Shown piece by piece: positions 11,948 to 24,809 of a stretch of DNA of 64,000 nucleotides. The stretch is from contig NC_057922.1 in assembly GCF_018873765.1 (NCBI RefSeq), forward strand, positions 10,057,563 through 10,121,562. Reading direction: 5' to 3'. The translations under genes were made by a program, and so were the position numbers. The stretch's first letter is position 1, and every line of letters begins with the position of its first letter. Under the pieces are notes generated by a model. It was not told where the DNA came from and did no database searches. It saw nothing but the letters and a program-made list of their open reading frames with translations. Origin of the DNA: Telopea speciosissima (lineage: Eukaryota > Streptophyta > Magnoliopsida > Proteales > Proteaceae).

Positions 11948-13771
11948 ATGTATAAAAGGGTGTCATGGGAGATTTTCCATCCGAAGAAACTAGATTGCCA
12001 GTTAATCCCTAATTTGATGTATGCCACCGGAAGAACCCACAGCCTTGGAGGAGGAGGAGAAGATCCACTGTACGTTGACATACCAAAGCCTTGCAGGAGA
12101 AAATCAGAGAGGAAACCCTATCCGACACCCATGAAAGTACTAATTCGAAGGGCAAAGGCAGAGAGAGAAGCAAGAAAGGCAGAACCCTGCAGGATGCTTG
12201 AAGAAGCACCTGAAAATGGCTTACTTGTTCCTGAACTAGTTGAGGTGGCTCATCAAGTGTATCAAGCGAGAGGAAAACTCCTTCAAGGACTCTCAAAGCT
12301 CTTGGATGTTGTTCCTATCAAGCGTTGCAGGTATGATGATTGATGGTTCCATGCTCCAATCTTTTCTCTTCAACTCCTGTAATTCTTGGTGATTCCAATT
12401 TTCCATATTGTATAGATGTTTTCTGAAGCTTATGTTCATTAACAAATTGTAGTTTAAGCTTGAAGCTTAAGGCAGTCCATGAATTCAAAGTGGCTAGAGA
12501 ATAACTCTTTCTATGATTTTTCACATATAATTTAACCAGGTGGTTGGACCTTCAACTTCCTGGCCACAATGTTGTATATGCCAGCCTGATTGGCATCTCT
12601 TGAAAAATCATTGACTTGGTAAGTGGATTGTCTGTCCAGTCATATGGTCTGATTGATTGGACCATGGTCCAACTGCTGGGTGGTTGACTCTATTATTGTG
12701 TCTAAAACTTAAAAATTGGTTATGCAAGTTCACATGTTGTGAAGTCTTAGATCAAAGACCTTTATATCAATGTATTAGAAACTTACACCCAACTGTCCAG
12801 ACCAGTGGCAGTCATGACCAGAACAATCCAGCTGATTGTGCAGTTATTGTAACAGTGGAAAATTTGTGCATGGCCCTTTGAGTAGTATGTTTCTGTTGAT
12901 TCATTCCATTCATCAGATTGAGCTTTTTGTGTTCAGGTTCTGCTCTGAAGTTCACATTGGTCATGTAGGCCATGAAATTCGCACCTGCACTGGTCCTAAA
13001 AGTGGTTTACGGAGTGCCACACATGTTTGGAGAAGAGGAGAGATTGAAGATGTGGTGTATTTCCCCAACTGTTTCCACCTACATGATCGTGTTGGGAAAC
13101 CAAGAGTTGGGCATGATGAGAGGTCTAGAGTTCAGAGGCTCCCTGCAATTGTGGAGCTTTGCATACAAGCTGGTGTAGACCTCAAAGACTATCCCACCAG
13201 GAGAAGAACCAAGCCTGTTTATTGGATGGATGGAAGGATTGTGGATTTCGAGTCAGAAGAAGAAGAAGAAGATGATGATGATGAACTGAATGAAGGGGAT
13301 TCAAGGTCAGAAGAACCTAATCTGCAAGCCCAATTATCAGATGACATGGGAGAGAACTTGATTGAATTGAGCTTTAACACACTGGAGTCGTGGTTTGTAA
13401 TAATTTCAGGAGCTAAGGAGATCATGAAGAAGTACAATGTGCTAACTTGTGGGTATTGTCCTGAGGTTCAGGTGGGGCCTAAGGGACACAAGGTCAGACT
13501 GTGCAGAGCATCCAAACACCAATCCCGCAATGGTATGCATGCATGGCAAGAAGCAACCATAGATGATCTGATTGGGCCTAACTATGTGTGGCATGCATGG
13601 GATCCTCGTGGGCCCCCTTTGGTGAATGACCTCAAGAGGTACTATGGCAAGGCTCCTGCTGTGGTGGAACTCTGTGTGCAGGCAGGTGCACCAGTTCCAG
13701 ATGAGTATAGGAGTATGATGAGATTGGATGTTGTTCCTCCAGATCGTGACGAAGTTGATCTTGTTGCATGA
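11948..13771 (+). CDS. APO3: APO3-type organellar RNA-binding protein (two APO domains)
   Basis: APO proteins (DUF794) are plant-specific, bind RNA and promote splicing or organelle complex assembly; the APO3 branch is predicted mitochondrial. Exons 11948-12330 and 12937-13771 join AG|G and give 405 residues, close to the family length. Exon 1 has DPLYVDIPK, the RKPYPTPMKVLIRRAK motif and ENGLLVPELVEVAHQVYQAR. The first APO repeat carries CRFCSEVHIGHVGHEIRTC (Cx2C, H, H, C). The second carries CGYCPEVQVGPKGHKVRLC, where Gln replaces the first His. An acidic linker (EEEEEDDDDE) separates them, and the C-terminus is RDEVDLVA. Start: the ATG at 11948 follows an in-frame stop two codons earlier; the 46 residues before the conserved part are basic and could be a presequence, but an upstream coding exon is not excluded. 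Confidence 0.92.
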
Positions 13772-15430
13772 TTTCATTATCAGGGGTCAGTGTAAAAAAG
13801 CTCCATATTTTGTAGCTTTGGGAATACCATCTTTACTGTTGGAGGGCTGGAGATAATGTCCATGTCACCTGCTGAAGATATTTAAGTGTTAATCTGTGAA
13901 ACACCTATGTTTCCTGCATGCTATCTTCACCCAATATTATGAAATTAAAATTAGTGCCATTACACTGTTCCATCAGCCAGTGCTAATTGATCCACCGATA
14001 ACACCAATTACGTGGGTTGGTATCCATGCTGCAACAGTATATATGGGAGAGGTCATGTTCGCCTCTTTGGGTGTGCATCTAATGGTACTGCACTGGAAGA
14101 GACTATTTCAAATCCTTTGTTTGCCTTATCAAGTTGAGATGGAGAGCCACTGCCCCAGTCGTATATTCTTAATATGGTTCCTGAGCTGGTACAAGCATTT
14201 GTGGTTGTCATTCAGTGTTGGAAGGTACATTGTATAAACTAGCTTCAAATGTCATGAAAATATTACAAAGTTTACAACACACATATTTATGTATAAGTCA
14301 CATGTATTTTTTTTTAACACAATAAGTGAGTTATGTTTATGTTTGATTTTATCAGCTCACCAGTCAAAGGCTACAAACATGCCTAGTACAGACTTTGCCA
14401 TATTGATGCAACCATGATAAAATATGCTTTTAATTCCCGTTGAGGTCCCTACTCTGTAATTTGTTACACAGAATCTGATGATGAAGATGGAGTATTGACA
14501 AAATAAGATAGAAAAGTATAGTATAACAAAGTTTTGTCGATATACAGGCATTGCCCATTTGAACATCGTTCCTGGGCAAGGATTTGGTCCTGTGCTGTCC
14601 TCACTTGACCTCCTTGCCCTACAAATTGAGTCTTTACCTTGCAACAAAGGATGATGTGCTCACTGCTGTATCATTGCGACATTGTAATCTCATTTAAGCT
14701 GTTCAGAAGCTCGGGTGAATAAATACATGCATACATAGTACATAAAATATATATTAAGTCATTACATTAAATATACATCACTATATACATAAATAATACT
14801 TTCAGATTTTATCATCAAAATTTCTCCCAATTAGACAATTTTTGTGTGTTGGCCATGTCATAATCAATGAGTCAGCACAAATGCGTTAATCCAATTTCTC
14901 CATATGGAGATTTAAAGCTTAGGACCTTGGTTGAAAATGCAATTTTAAGCTATGAAGGGTGCAAGTACAAAGTTCTCTGGTATGAACTATGAAGGAGAAG
15001 AAAAAGAACCAACATTGTTACCAGAGCTGCCAATGATGATCCATGCTCTTTCAACCTCCAGCCACCATGGTAATGCAGCTGCCACCTCTTTCTCGTGTGC
15101 CAAGCTACATGGATAAACATGCCAATCCCAGAAACATTACAGTGGAAAATATGGCATATAATGAAGATGGGGCCTTAAGTTTGACAAATGGCTAATCGAA
15201 TTAGCTCTCTATAGGGTCCGGATTGAAGATTCACCCTTCACAAAAAATTAACGCATATATCAGATCGTAAGAAAACCAACCATGTAATTAAGCTGATTTC
15301 TTGGATTGACAATCTACTAGCTGTGGCCAATACAGTGAATCAGTGATACCTAGCCTCTAAAATGTGTCGTAGGGCCATTCTCTTTGACAGTTTATGGTTG
15401 AAACCGCATTAGGGCCATTAATTAAGGAAA
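13772..15430. other. Spacer between convergent APO3 and FCLY genes, left part
   Basis: The first few hundred bases should be the APO3 3' UTR. The rest is AT-rich with no recognised domain or repeat end. Short ORFs on both strands lack family features. Confidence 0.5.
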
Positions 15431-15454
15431 TTAGATGCATACTGCCATACTGGC

Positions 15455-15623
15455 AATGAAGGCGGGCCTTGGTGCAACAATAAAGGTTGCTTCATTGTGA
15501 TCAAGTGGTCACGTTTTCGAGTCTAAAAAGAGTCTCTTTGTGAAAACAGGATAAGGCTACGTACATTATGACCCTCCTTAGACCCCACAGTGGCAGAAAC
15601 CTCATGCACTAGGCGCACCCTTT
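15455..15623 (+). mobile_element. Au SINE
   Basis: Closely follows the Au SINE layout: GCCTTGGTGCAACAATAAAG (box A region), GTGGTCACGTTTTCGAGTCT (box B region), the AAGGCTACGTACATTATGAC segment, CACTAGGCGCACCC and a short T tail. The flanks TTAGATGCATACTG (15431-15444) and TTAGATGCAGACTG (15624-15637) match at 13 of 14. The left flank also holds a tandem TACTGCCA/TACTGGCA, so the original duplication was probably longer. Confidence 0.88.
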
Positions 15624-15867
15624 TTAGATGCAGACTGGCAACATTGTTTTCCATTGGAGAGCACAGAATAAAACAATCGATGGATCCAACTGAACAGGTC
15701 AATGTCAAAAGTGTGTGATTCTCACAAATTAGAGCTTTTTAGCTGAAGCTGTAACCAGAAATCTACCTCAGCTGTCATCTCTGATCACATGGTGTTCTTC
15801 TGTCACTAGTAGAGTCATATTGACTAGGTTTAAACTTGGAAATATTTGCTCAACACTGATGAATAAA

Positions 15868-15899
15868 AGTGGGGGGGAGGGGGGGGGGGGGGGGGGGGG
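15868..15899. repeat. Long G homopolymer run
   Basis: About 31 of 32 bases are G, interrupted once by A. It lies 180 bp from the FCLY stop codon, in its likely 3' UTR or flank, and could form G-quadruplex structures. Length is uncertain because such runs are error-prone. Confidence 0.8.
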
Positions 15900-16075
15900 T
15901 TCAGTTTTGTTGTGCTAAAAACTGATTCAGAAGAATTGTGGATATAGTCAGTTTTTATGATCTTCAGATATATGTTACAAATACAAATTTACACATTGGG
16001 AGCCACCAGTTCAGCAAGTTATCTTAATTTTCCAGAACCCAGAAAAACCTAATACTCCCATATTTGGCAATCAAC

Positions 16076-19000
16076 TCAGACCTCAAAATGCAGATCCTCT
16101 CCACCAGAGGCAAAGCTCTTAAGATTGGTTGATCTTGAAGTTGTCTGATCAGAGAGCCTCGACAGAATGAGCCGGGCAACATTCTCTGCAGCAACAGCAC
16201 TGGTCTCCATGGTGCTTGCAGCATTCTCGAAGGCATTAATATAGTACAAATGCAAGCCATCCAAGACAAATGGTGCAAACACCTCTGGGGCTGTGAAATG
16301 AGGGTATGCACCCCAATCTATCCGGACTGTGTCCTTCCTCACACTGCCAGTGAAAGCATAAACAACAGTTAGCACCCAAGAAATTTTGAGGTTGTTTATA
16401 TTATGAGTAAGAGGTGTGGTCTGAGGGCCAGTTCTCAATGCTTCCCAGTATTTTGACAGTGGTGGGAAACATTACCTGAATATTTGGTCAAGCAATGCAT
16501 CTGTCAATGGCATTCGTGAAAATATCTTGTGTGACATGTCCTCTTCAGTGTACTTCTTGAGGATAGAGATGCTGGAGAAAGGGAGATCAGGAGCCTCAAT
16601 TGTGCCCACAAGTTCTGGAATTTCTGATACAGAATGTAGGCCAAAGTATGCCTTGACATAGACATGAATCGAGAAAGCAACAATAAGAGACGTGAAGAAA
16701 ATAGAAGTACAGAATCTCAAAAAGGGAATTAAAATGAACGACAGTGAGAATACCCACAGGGTTTAAGAGGCCCCTCACAAAGGTGGCATGCGTGTGCTGT
16801 AACTTCCTCTCAGGAATCAAAATAGGAGGATGAAACTGTATATTCAGCTCATCCAATGGTGTAGCAACTACAGTGACTTCACAAGCATAACTAATTCCTT
16901 TAGTGGAGTTAAGCTCATAATAGTCCCCAAGATGTGTAATAGATCCAATCTCTTCATTGAGGTGCAATGTAACGTCTGAACTATTTATCAGCCCAGCAGC
17001 AATTTGCCAATTTCCTCCTCCAACTGACCATAACCCTGCATCAGATCCTGCCAGGGAAACTGCCCCAGCAAGTCCACTAATTGCAACACTTTGACCATAG
17101 TTAACTCTTGTAATCACCTGCAAATGAAATCCCACATGCAAAGTAGGAGGTCGTCAGATTTTGACATAAAGTGGGATGTGTAAGCAGCTACTTAAGAAGC
17201 TCCATTATCAACCTATGGAAAATCTTCATAACAGAAACAACACACAAAGTTATGGCTCCAGATCTAAGTTTTGATAAGCTACATACATTCAAGCTCCTCA
17301 TGTTTCACAGACAGAACCTTTAATTTGATTGGATATAGACAGGAATTACATTGCAAGGTTCGGTTTGAAGCTTCGAATTTGTAAGTTGTGGAGGTTCATC
17401 GGTTAATATTTTATAGAAGATTTGACTTTGACTAGCGGTTTTAAGTTCAAATACGATGAAATAAATGAAACTTCATAGCCTTCAAAGTAAACAAATTCAG
17501 GTGGAGTTATCATATACAATCCAATCAGTTGTGATCAGGGAGATAAAGCAGGTAATTCCCATGATGCAGCCAAAGTTGATCTGATTGACACAAGAGACTG
17601 GCAAAGATAAAATTCCCAATTACACATTGATTGACTCTCCATCAAGTTCATACAGAATTTCAACCCTAATATTAGGCCTAATGGCCTCTCAGTTCCTAGC
17701 AGTCCTACATGGGGCTTCCACATCTTCATCAGCCCACAGAGTGACACTGACAGGATCACCCCAGACCATCCCGACGATGGTCCACAATGAAAGACAAAGG
17801 ATGGTCTAAAATGTATGCCAATGATGTCACCTAAAACAAAAGTACATTCACTAAAACTTAATGGATGTACCACCAAAGCCTTATATCCATGATGTTGTGA
17901 GCTAGTCCCATAGAAGCCACATGAACACAGCTTGATGTTCCTGCACCTCACAGACGCCTCCGCTATTTTATTGAGATGATTAACTGGTTCAAAAGTTCCT
18001 CTCTGAAGAGATCCACGTCCACTCTCAACAGGTTCATGTCCTCAACAAGAGACCTTGATTGATCTCTTAAACCAAGTTACTCGAGTTTTCTGTTGAGATG
18101 CTTAGGACCAATGTCTGGTGACTCTGGTCTCTGGAGTAATTCTGATAGAGTAATGGTTGACATTTGCATGGTGGCCACTTGCGTCTAGTGTCACTTGGGA
18201 ACTCTTCATACAATTAGGGCCAAGTTATAAGAGGCCCTCAATTTGGACTCCGACTATGAAGCAGTTTGAGAAAAAGTATAGCCTCTTGGAAGATTGATAT
18301 TTTTCCGCCAGCAGGGGATGTTAAGATGACCCTCAAGAGCAACCCTTGCTAGCCTTAGATCTTATCCTTTTTTCTTTGTGGTGATTATGGATTTTGTAGA
18401 AAAGATAAAAAAGAAAACAGAAGGAATATTGAGCATGATTTCCTTTGGAATAAGCTTCAATAATCATCCAGTCAGATGGGATATGACCAGTTGCCCCAAA
18501 ATATATACAGCAGCATGGGAATTAGGCCAATCACCCCCATGGCTAAGGCATTGCTTGGTAAATCTATGTTATTAATGGAAAGGGTACGTAGCATTTGTAG
18601 AAGGATAAGTTTGAAAAGTAAAGATCCTAAAATTTTCTTCCTTTTTTTTTATACAAAAGGGTTGCATGACACTCAATGTCTTGACCTTAGTGCATCTAGG
18701 ACCTCCCACAGCCACATTGTGGGAACAGCCCTTGAGAACATGTCCAAAACATAGCCCAAAACTCAGATTTGACACAATCTCAGCCAGATATGCTCACTTC
18801 TCATGTGAATGCAACCTCAAGTTATTTTCATTTCAAGATGTGTCAGCATGGACATAGAGATCTACTACAGGGAATTTAAACAAAAGATTTGCTTAGAAAA
18901 CTAATCTAAGATCATTAAAATACACATGAGATGCACCATTCCTTCAGGAATAAAGTTTTATTACTATAGTGAAAAAGTAACTAATGTTACATAAAAGAAA

Positions 19001-21455
19001 AAAAATAAAGAAACAAGAAATTTCTTCTGTCCTTGATGGAAGACTGTAGTTTCATAATACCATGTTCAGCTCCGTCCACTCACAGGTTCTGTATAATTGT
19101 GCCAACATTTCGGTTGAAGCCACATATAATGGGAAGGATTTTGTAAAGGGCATCTGGCAGCTCATCTAGCATGACACTCTTGCCTCAGTTGTTGATTCCC
19201 TTGGCATAAACCATAAACCCAAACTGATCCCTTGAACTCTAATTTCAGATCTTAACCTGATCTCAATTACTCCATCCAAACATAGAATGGTCTATAAGAT
19301 TAATCGCTTAATAGTTGGTGCAATTGTGAATATCTAACTCGTTTCTTGTGGATAGACCCTGTGATGCTATTTCCTTCATCCATCATGCCTTTTCTCAGCA
19401 CCAACGTTACATAACTTAATGTGCAGGATTTTCAGCTATCTCTCGTACATTACAAACCTTAATTGGGCTATCATCAGGTCCCAAAGCTTTCGTTATCCCT
19501 ATCTTTCTCAAAGACTACATTAGAATGCCTAATCCTTTGGAAATACCTAGGATCTGCAGTCTCTTCTCAAGACCTTTTAATGTCCACGGTACATTCATGG
19601 ACAAAAAGAGTCAGAGCTATCATATTTTGGTGAAATTAAACTTGAAGTTTTAAAACAGTATCTCCTTTATTTTATCTCATAAGATTTTCTTGAAGATAAA
19701 ACGAACATGGGCTGCACATAGTGAGCAGAAACTTTATCAAATATAACATCTTCAAAATAACCCATCAAAAAAGAATCTTCAAAATATATTGTCCTCTCCA
19801 TCATAGATCCTCAATACTTTAGCCCTCCTGTGCAAGAAATAACCGAGTGGCAAGCATTTTCTCTTCAAGTAGCTACCCAGCTTCAAAATTCAAAACCTTC
19901 TTCTTACTAGACTTGCTCTTTATCTAAGCAACACTTTTCACATTCCGTAGCATTTGCCTTTTATTGTTTGCATTGAATTTTTCTGTTAGAATCTAGATGG
20001 AAGAAATAAGTACAACGATTAAGCACATTAGTTTCAACATTCCGTATGCTTTCACTTTATGCAAGTAACATCAAGAGTGGCCCATTTATTTACACACGGA
20101 AAAAGAAAACCAACCAATATAATATCTTTTGATTCAAACTTAGATATGTGACTCCAAACATTAAGAAAATATACAGAATCCAAATTGAAATGCCAAAGGC
20201 TCGAGAAGTCAATCCACTAGCATAACACACATTGTTCAAACTAGAGAGAAGGGTTATAAGCTTATGAAAAAAGCCGAAATTGTTGGAAAGATCCCAGACA
20301 TTTGATGTTTTGATTAGGTGACACAAGATATACAACCCATCCTTAACATAGTTCCTAGACAATTATGTCACAGAGAGGAAACAGGTTTTAATTGCACATT
20401 TTTGTGAGCAGCATCACGAAGAGAGACATTGATAAATGAATTTCTGTTATGAGTCCATGCTCTGAATGCCAAATCTGCTGAAAATCTAAAGGCATGCTCA
20501 AACTCTGAAATTACAATCATGGGTGGCACAGGATTTGGCATCACGTGGTACACTAGTATTCAGAGCATCACAAACAATAAAACACTATACGTAACAAAAA
20601 AATGAATCATAAACACAAAGTGAGGAAATTGAAGAAACATACAGTGACAAGCTCAGATATAAGTCGTGGAGAGAGTCCAGCATCAACTAACTCCTCTTGC
20701 AAAGTCCGACGAGTGAGCCCATACAAACCCGACCATTTAAGCATCTCATCCACAGTCTCAAAAACAGGTCTCGAAGTTTGATCCGTGTAGTACTTTAAGA
20801 AAGAACCCACGGTATTCTGCAATAAAAAGAGGAAAAGAGGGGGGGGGGGGGGGAGGGAACTTCAATAAGCATATAATAAACACACAAAGATGGAAAGCCA
20901 CAGAGAGAGAGAGAGAGAGAGAGAGCACACATCAACAAAACTCTGCATTTTGTAAAGCGAAAATCCGTATCTGAAGAAGATGAGGAGTGAATTGACGATC
21001 GAGACAATCTTGTTGTATTGAGGGGACTTGGAATTTGTAGGAAGGGTCTTAAATACGAACTGGGTACCATCCCAAATGCCGAAAGAGGAGTCTGATGAAT
21101 CGGACGAGGGATCCTCGATGAGCAGATTGAGGGATTTGGTGAAATTCAAGGCGTGGTAGTTCTTGGGATGAAGTTTGGATGCTCCAGCTTCCAAGGTGTC
21201 ACCACCAATAGAAACTGTAGCCATCCTCCCTCCGACGATGCGGTGACGTTCAAATATTCGAATACCATTGATTGTGGGAAGCAAAGGATCGGCAGAATAG
21301 CGGCGGAGGAAATGGGCGACCGATGATCCGGCGATGCCACTTCCTATTATGCATAAATTAGTGGAGGGAGAAGGTTCAGGGGCAGCTACGGTTTGGGCAG
21401 ACGAAAATGGAACAGAAAACATCAAGAGTAGACAGATAATAAGAGCTGACACCAT
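16076..21455 (-). CDS. FCLY: Farnesylcysteine lyase (prenylcysteine oxidase family)
   Basis: FAD-dependent thioether oxidase that cleaves farnesylcysteine to farnesal and cysteine during breakdown of prenylated proteins; in plants it affects ABA signalling (family knowledge). Exons on -: 21455-20931, 20816-20643, 17117-16758, 16651-16476, 16343-16076, with phases that close to 500 codons plus stop. An N-terminal signal peptide (MVSALIICLLLMFSVPFSSA) is followed by the dinucleotide-binding CIIGSGIAGSSVAHFLRR and FERHRIVGGRMATV. Middle exons have GLYGLTRRTLQEELVDAGLS and ISGLAGAVSLAGSDAGLWSV; the C-terminus has RIDWGAYPHFTAPEVFAPF. The start is the ATG at 21455; a longer open frame upstream begins only with TTG. 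Intron 2 is 3.5 kb. No defect seen. Confidence 0.95.
17118..20642 (-). other. Large FCLY intron 2
   Basis: 3.5 kb between exons 2 and 3. A 138-codon open frame on - at 17535-17951 has no recognised domain. 18650-18780 has a T tract followed by a repeat-like stretch. 19020-19700 is diverged and may be an old retroelement remnant, but no diagnostic motif remains. Otherwise AT-rich and featureless. Confidence 0.45.
20838..20856. repeat. G-rich run in FCLY intron 1, next to an (AG)n tract
   Basis: A G homopolymer interrupted once, about 20-40 bp before the FCLY exon 2 acceptor side on the + strand. On the transcript it reads as poly-C followed by the acceptor. An (AG)12 microsatellite lies at 20902-20925, so intron 1 (115 bp) is almost entirely low complexity. 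Confidence 0.7.
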
Positions 21456-21457
21456 TT

Positions 21458-21489
<32 letters not shown>

Positions 21490-22409
21490 CACTCCTAACT
21501 CCCAAGTCTTAACCCTCTCTGCTTCTCTTAATTTTCCAAACTTCCCTTTAAGGCTTCGTTTTTGCGTCGCATCTTAATCATTTTTTAGGGGGTGAAATGA
21601 CCGTGTTGTCCCCATGAAATGTGAAAATGTCCATCCTGTTGATGCTTCCGCACACATTTCTGTTGACCCACGTGCAGAGATTACACTACCCGTAGAGATC
21701 TCCCATGGCCATCCTTCCGCTGTGCTTGAATGAGCCACTCAAAACGTCAAAGGGGGTTGTCCATCCTTGCTGCTTAGCTCATTGAAGCCCTTGAAACAAT
21801 CCCCGAATCTCTGATGCATGTGGTGCCCTTACAAACATTGAAAGCACAATAAATTGGGAGCAATCCATAAGAACCAATGCCCATCCTATCCTATTGTGCC
21901 TGTAGAAAGCTCATAGCTACCATCACATATAAGAATATGGTCATCCCCTTGTGATAATCGATGGTAATCTTCACAAGACAAAACAAGACTTAGGATTGGA
22001 TGAATAGAGACATCAATAGAACATAGCAGATTCATCTCTTGAGACCACTTATAAATTAATTGCACAAGATGAAAAAGGGTTAAGCTGAACATTTTTGAAT
22101 AAAATTTCATTTTGAAGAAGCCAAATAAAAGACAAGGTGATAGCTAAATTAAATAGAGAGAAGGCATTGTTTCTTACCTTTAGTTAAGGAAGGAGAAAGT
22201 AGAGATTCAACCATCATATAGGAGGGAAAGTGTCTTAGTCCTTAAACCTAAATCACCCAACATCAAAGATTCTCTTACCAATGAAACTACACGAGAGGAA
22301 TAAATGCTAATGAGTGACTTCTTTTGAACACAGGCAATACAGAGGATCAACCGTAAGGAAGGTAACCTACCTTATCCTTGGTACTAACACCATCACATGA
22401 CACGGACCC

Positions 22410-22566
22410 GGCTCCTCTTCAGGGAGCTCAGCGCCCAGGGAGTGCTCAGGGGGCATCCAAAGGTTGGGCTGTGTCGTACACATCTCGGCACACGCCTAAG
22501 GATGCATGCAGCACAGCCCAAACGGCTAAACACTTCCTGGGCATGCTGGGCTCCCTGGAGAGCAGT
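22410..22566. mobile_element. Foldback (hairpin) element, GC-rich
   Basis: The left arm contains AGGGAGCTCAGCGCCCAGGG and the right arm contains its imperfect inverse (AGGGAGCCCAGCATGCCCAGG on the other strand). A second internal inverted pair, TTGGGCTGTGTCG and GCAGCACAGCCCAA, extends the stem. GC content is far above the surroundings. No clear target duplication was found, so the family is unknown. Confidence 0.55.
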
Positions 22567-22777
22567 TCAGTACCACATAACACTCTCCATATAAATATAC
22601 CAAGCATTAATGTATTAAACAATCATTTTCTGAGGAAATCACTTGTCCACTACTCCACTTGGACTCACATTGCATTTAAGTATTAAACAACGAATTTTTT
22701 TGTGGACACCTCTAAAGAGTGTCCAAAAATAATTGCGATTTTTTTTTCCAAATGAGTGTTAATACTATAATTTCACA

Positions 22778-23245
22778 CATAATTGGAAAACCATGTTTTT
22801 CGACTCGACTCGTACCTTTCAAAACTTGAAGAGTAGGGCGACTCAAACCTGGTCAAGGTAAATCATTTTTTTTCTTATTTTATGAATGCCTTTCATCTTC
22901 TTCTTCTCGAGTGAAGAAGGACAGGCTAAAGTTGCTTCACAGGTGAAAAGAAAAAAATGGACTAGTATTGAAGACAACAAATAAATATTCTAAGACAACA
23001 AATAAAAATTCTGGGGTTTTGTTTAGTTGTAGACCAAACTTATGGTCTATGAATAGTATTAAAAAAAAGATTCACTGAGTTTTACATGACTCGGGCAAAT
23101 TACTAAGTCAATAAAAATTAGATAAAATCGGACCTGGACTAGTCATTTCTTAAATTTAGACGAGTCTTCATGACTCTTGATCAGGTTTCATGTTTTTTTT
23201 TACTCAATTAGGGTGACTGAGTCAAAACTTGGTTTTCCAACTATG
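22778..23245. mobile_element. hAT-like MITE, family B (CATAATTGGAAAACC ends), 468 bp
   Basis: The left end CATAATTGGAAAACCATG is the near-inverse of the right end (CATAGTTGGAAAACCAAG on the other strand), followed inward on both sides by GACTC-rich sequence. It is flanked by ATTTCACA (22770-22777) and ATTTCACT (23246-23253), an 8-bp duplication with one mismatch. The interior is shared with the copy at 47134-47526. Confidence 0.8.
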
Positions 23246-23253
23246 ATTTCACT

Positions 23254-24555
23254 TGCGTAGGTGCAAGGGAAATTATAGGGAATGGAATAGATTTCACTTT
23301 ATTTTACTTCAACCCTAGGATTTGAAAAGTAAAATAAAAATTTACATCTAAAAAGTACCATTGCTAAATATGATTAGAAATTTAAGTTATACAAATGTGT
23401 GGAGTAATGATCAAAGAAATTTCCTTTTAGATTTTAATTTCCCTAGCAACCAAATGAAGCCTCTGGAAAAAAAAACATCCTAAAATGTAAAATAGAAACC
23501 GTTTTCCAATTCTATGTATAGCAATTCACCAAAATATTTCTCCTTCATTTGTATGAAATTTTGCATTTTTCTTTATCAAAACCTATAAAATAGAGCCTTA
23601 CTTAGAATGTAAGAGTAATGCTAGCCGATTTCCTCATGTATAGGATCTCAACTCAAACTCGATGGATCGCTCCTGACTTGCTCATGCCAAACTCTTCCAT
23701 GTTTTGATCATCACTAAACATTTCCAAGTCCTAAATGTTTGTTTGGACAATCTGACAGCAGAAAAATGAAAATGAAATGCTTAAAGCTGGAGGTCAGATT
23801 GTAACATATCATCGGACCACAAACAACCTCCTCTCTTGGAACATAGCAACATAGGTTGGTGACTTGGGGAGTCCAATCCTTTTTACATGAGACACGGATC
23901 ACATTTTGGTCCTAGGACTGGGCTTACAAGCTAGACAAGAAGCAACTTAGTTTGAAAACATGAATAAGAAACTCTCTTTTTTTTTTTGGCGGGGGGGAGG
24001 GGGGTGGAAGTCAAAATTGAAGGAAATTCCCCTTTAAGGCTTGAAGAATCCTATTTTGCTCTGCAAATTCAATTCCAATTCCACCCATGTAAGAGTAATA
24101 CCAACCCAAAGCAATAAGGGCAGTGCAAGACTGCAAGGTAGGTCTCAGATTTGACCTGCCCCTTCACCATATCCTTACATTTGGGTTTTGTTGCTTCTTC
24201 CTCCCTCCTCCATCTCTCTCAGTTGCAGAGGGAAGGTATTGACAGAAATTCTTCAAAAGTTGCTAGGGTGAGAACCCCAAGTCCCACAGCAGAAACAAGA
24301 AATACAGATGAAGTTTCAGATGACTCCCAAGCATAACAAGTTGAATATCAAACACAACTGAAACATGACAGCATCTTGGATTCACCACCAAATGCAACAG
24401 TAAAAATAAATTAAGGACCTTTATTATATCAAGCATTAATTGATCCCAGCCATGTGGGATACAAATATCTGATGTTTATTTTCATATGTATCATCACCCT
24501 AAATCTCTTAGCCATGATCTCACATCAAATATACACAAGATTACCTCACCATATA
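23254..24555. other. Intergenic spacer
   Basis: AT-rich, with a T/G run near 23976-24006 and no recognised gene or element end. A short open stretch at about 24160-24336 has no family features. Confidence 0.5.
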
Positions 24556-24809
24556 CTAACTAAAATAGGAGTAACCCAGGAACACTTTCCCAATATCATG
24601 ACTGTACTGAAGTACTTTGTCATTGATAAGTGACATATTGTTGCGAGCAATAAATTGATTGCAGGATGAATCACGTTTGTGCCTCTGAACTGCTGCGGCA
24701 GAGCTTCCATTCACACAATTCCAATGGTAAACAGACAGGACATGATCATGCACCAAAGACTCTACCCGATACTGGATTCCAAACCCAAACAATCCGAAAA
24801 ATGATATTA
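24556..24809 (-). pseudogene. Exon-like ORF of unknown family (orphan terminal exon or remnant)
   Basis: On - an acceptor-like ACATGACAG at 24818-24810 opens into about 84 codons ending in a stop at 24556. It begins with a hydrophobic stretch (VISFFGLFGFGIQY), then a polar region with VESLVHDHVLSVYHWN and a C-terminal KVFLGYSYFS. Composition and the clean frame look coding, but I do not recognise the family. No convincing upstream exon was found on - before the Pack-MULE-like element at 25104, so it may be a gene fragment left behind by transposon activity. Confidence 0.3.

Noticed and set aside
13896-14237. 113-codon + ORF after APO3
   Set aside because: Lies in the expected APO3 3' UTR, no family features.
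17535-17951. 138-codon minus-strand ORF inside FCLY intron 2
   Set aside because: No recognised domain, no splice sites linking it to FCLY, Cys/Ser-rich random composition; treated as intronic noise.
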